Below, piece after piece: positions 62,843 to 64,000 of a stretch of 64,000 nt of DNA; positions within the stretch are counted from its first letter, which is position 1, and each line of letters opens with the position of its first letter. Under the pieces are notes generated by a model. The model worked only from the letters and a program-made list of their open reading frames with translations, did not search any database and was not told where the DNA came from. The stretch comes from Actinoplanes sp. NBC_00393 (GTDB lineage: Bacteria > Actinomycetota > Actinomycetes > Mycobacteriales > Micromonosporaceae). Both the position numbers and the translations under genes were made by a program. The stretch lies in NCBI RefSeq assembly GCF_036053395.1, contig NZ_CP107942.1, positions 3,376,501 through 3,440,500 on the forward strand, in the 5' to 3' direction.

Positions 62843-63145
62843 TTAACGATCCCCACGAATGAAGTCGGGGGATTTCCCTCCGGGGCTGTCAGGCCCTGGA
62901 TTCCCAGCTCGGACTGCATCCGACCAATCCTCCCGGAAGGAGGCGATCTGATGTCTGACGTCGTCGGCACTGGCACGGTCGCGTTCAGCCGTGGCCAGGA
63001 TCGTCCTCGCGGCGTTGAGGTCACGGCAGGCGGTGTAGCCGCAGGCCGTGCACTCGAAAGCGCGGATACCCAGTCCGAGGCGGAGATTGGCTCTCTCGCC
63101 GCACCCGGAGCAGGTCATCGTGGTGTAGGCGGGCGGTACCGGCAC
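62843..63145 (-). pseudogene. TnpB C-terminal fragment
   Basis: A frame of about 100 residues contains the zinc ribbon TTMTCSGCGERANLRL and ECTACGYTACRDLNAARTIL, including the RuvC-III Asp in RDLNAA. The RuvC-I and RuvC-II parts are absent. It is related to TnpB in general but not closely to the copy at 36969-38162. It is the leftward half of a decayed IS200/IS605 element. Confidence 0.85.
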
Positions 63146-63165
63146 TACCTGGCGGCCCGCCCGCT

Positions 63166-63384
63166 CGCCACGTGCACCTGCTGGTCACCGTCGATCCGCA
63201 GTAAGGCATCCACCGCCTCGTCAAGCAGATCAAGGGCCGGTCCTCCCGCCTGCTGCGCACCGAGTTCCCGCACCTCAAATCCCGGATGCGGACCCTCTGG
63301 ACCAACTCGTCCTTCGCCGCCACCGTCGGCGGCGCCACCCTGCAGAACGTGAACAGGTATGTCGGGAACCAGCGCAACGCCTGA
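63166..63384 (+). pseudogene. TnpA (Y1 HUH transposase) fragment
   Basis: The frame reads RHVHLLVTVDPQ, then an in-frame TAA (63202-63204), then GIHRLVKQIKGRSSRLLRTE, FPHLKSRMRTLWTNSSFAAT and NVNRYVGNQRNA. HVHLL holds the HUH histidines. The segment normally reading NSYF with the catalytic Tyr is NSSF here, so the nucleophile is lost as well. Confidence 0.85.
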
Positions 63385-63492
63385 CCAGACACCTATCCGC
63401 CTTGACGGCGGACCGGCTTTCCTTGACCTGCTCCGCAGGCAATCCGATTCCTCCCCACGGCTAAGGCCGGGAATTTCCACGGAGGCATTTCG

Positions 63493-64000
63493 ATGAGCAT
63501 CGCAGATCAGGACCACACTCTGGCGCTGCCGAGTGGCAGCTCCGCACTCGACCCGTCGTACGTCGCGGCGCTGTCGCAGCTCGCGTACGTGTGGGGCTAT
63601 CCGATGGTGAACATGATCAACCGTCGTGCCCGGCTCAGCGCCGCGCCTGAGCCCGGCCGCCTGGGCGGCGTGCTCCCGGCCTCCCCGACCGGGCAGATCG
63701 CGATGCTCAACGACTACATTGAGCCCGACGAGCGGTTCATCGCCTGCCCCAACCAGGACGTCGTCTACGGCCTCGGCTTCTTCTCCCTCGACGAACAGCC
63801 GGTCGTCGTGCAGGTCCCCGACTTCGGCGACCGGTTCTACGTCTACGCCTTCTACGACGCCCGCACCGACCAGTTCGGCCACCTCGGATCACCGTACGGC
63901 AGCCGGGCCGGACACTACCTGCTCGTCGGACCGAGCTGGGACGGCAAGGTTCCGGAGGGCCTCACCGACGTGTTCCGCAGTCCCACCACCCTCGCCAACG
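63493..64000 (+). CDS. DUF1254 protein, cut by window end
   Basis: ATG 63493 has GGAGG eight bases upstream. The frame is open to the window edge (169 residues). It reads AALSQLAYVWGYPMVNMINR, NDYIEPDERFIACPNQDVVY, GLGFFSLDEQPVVVQVPDFG and RFYVYAFYDARTDQFGHLG, typical of the N-terminal DUF1254 half. It is a paralogue of 61402-62751 but clearly diverged. The rest of the gene lies outside. Confidence 0.9.
   Translation, partial: MSIADQDHTLALPSGSSALDPSYVAALSQLAYVWGYPMVNMINRRARLSAAPEPGRLGGVLPASPTGQIAMLNDYIEPDERFIACPNQDVVYGLGFFSLDEQPVVVQVPDFGDRFYVYAFYDARTDQFGHLGSPYGSRAGHYLLVGPSWDGKVPEGLTDVFRSPTTLAN

Larger units (their letters stand above)
62843..63476. mobile_element. Decayed IS200/IS605 element between two DUF1254 genes
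   Basis: Left end: ATCCCCACGAATGAAGTCGG at about 62849, forming a hairpin with GGGGGAT. Then come the TnpB fragment (minus) and the TnpA fragment (plus), arranged divergently. Right end: CTCCCCACGGCTAAGGCCGG and GGAATTTCC near 63450-63470, similar to left-end hairpins of this group. Both proteins are reduced to C-terminal parts, so a large internal deletion happened. Confidence 0.75.

Overview
The window is high-GC DNA with GTG and TTG starts, many 4-base ATGA/GTGA gene overlaps, NarL-type two-component pairs, a Ku protein, secreted glycoside hydrolases and large LuxR-type ATPase regulators. This points to a filamentous actinobacterium, most like Micromonosporaceae (Actinoplanes/Micromonospora). 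That placement is an inference from style and gene content; there is no rRNA or tRNA to confirm it. I saw no tRNA, rRNA or CRISPR array.

Region 1 (1-9.9 kb), core-like: a truncated GGDEF/EAL membrane protein with a degenerate GGDEF motif, a divergent polytopic membrane protein, Ku, an SRPBCC protein, two complete NarL-type histidine kinase/response regulator pairs, a secreted protein and a membrane protein.

Region 2 (10-18.9 kb), oxidative and regulatory: a four-gene operon in which every junction overlaps by 4 bp (large ATPase LuxR regulator, two paralogous unknown proteins, DyP-type peroxidase). Divergent from it lie an orphan response regulator, a vanadium-haloperoxidase-like enzyme and a DoxX-like membrane protein.

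Region 3 (19-26.4 kb): secreted GH5 and GH43 hydrolases with a convergent DeoR/LacI-hybrid regulator, then a glycosyltransferase / methyltransferase / prenyltransferase-fold / methyltransferase cluster of unknown product.

Region 4 (26.5-41.7 kb): a 1540-residue NACHT-type STAND ATPase coupled to a helical-repeat partner, two VOC proteins, a doubly frameshifted LuxR-ATPase gene, an R-type lectin, a pentapeptide-DinB protein, an apparently intact solo TnpB element, a GNAT-NTF2 fusion, and a frameshifted zinc alcohol dehydrogenase divergent from an Lrp regulator.

Region 5 (41.7-56 kb), accessory: remnants of ISAs1-like, TnpB and IS5 elements, one IS3 element that abuts a 5'-truncated gene, and about ten mostly lone, unrecognised or weakly recognised genes. 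Between these genes lies a family of about ten related 35-90 bp repeats, several able to form hairpins and all in one orientation. This cassette-like layout is the most unusual feature I found. A kinase/regulator pair (kinase frameshifted) and a Crp-like regulator with an operator-like palindrome also lie here.

Region 6 (56-64 kb): alkyl sulfatase, DUF4203-like membrane protein, SulP transporter coupled to a GAP-family membrane protein, and two DUF1254 genes separated by a decayed IS200/IS605 element. The second DUF1254 gene runs off the window.

Four otherwise recognisable genes need a frameshift to read through (LuxR-ATPase, alcohol dehydrogenase, histidine kinase, DUF1963), so either pseudogene formation or assembly indels must be considered.
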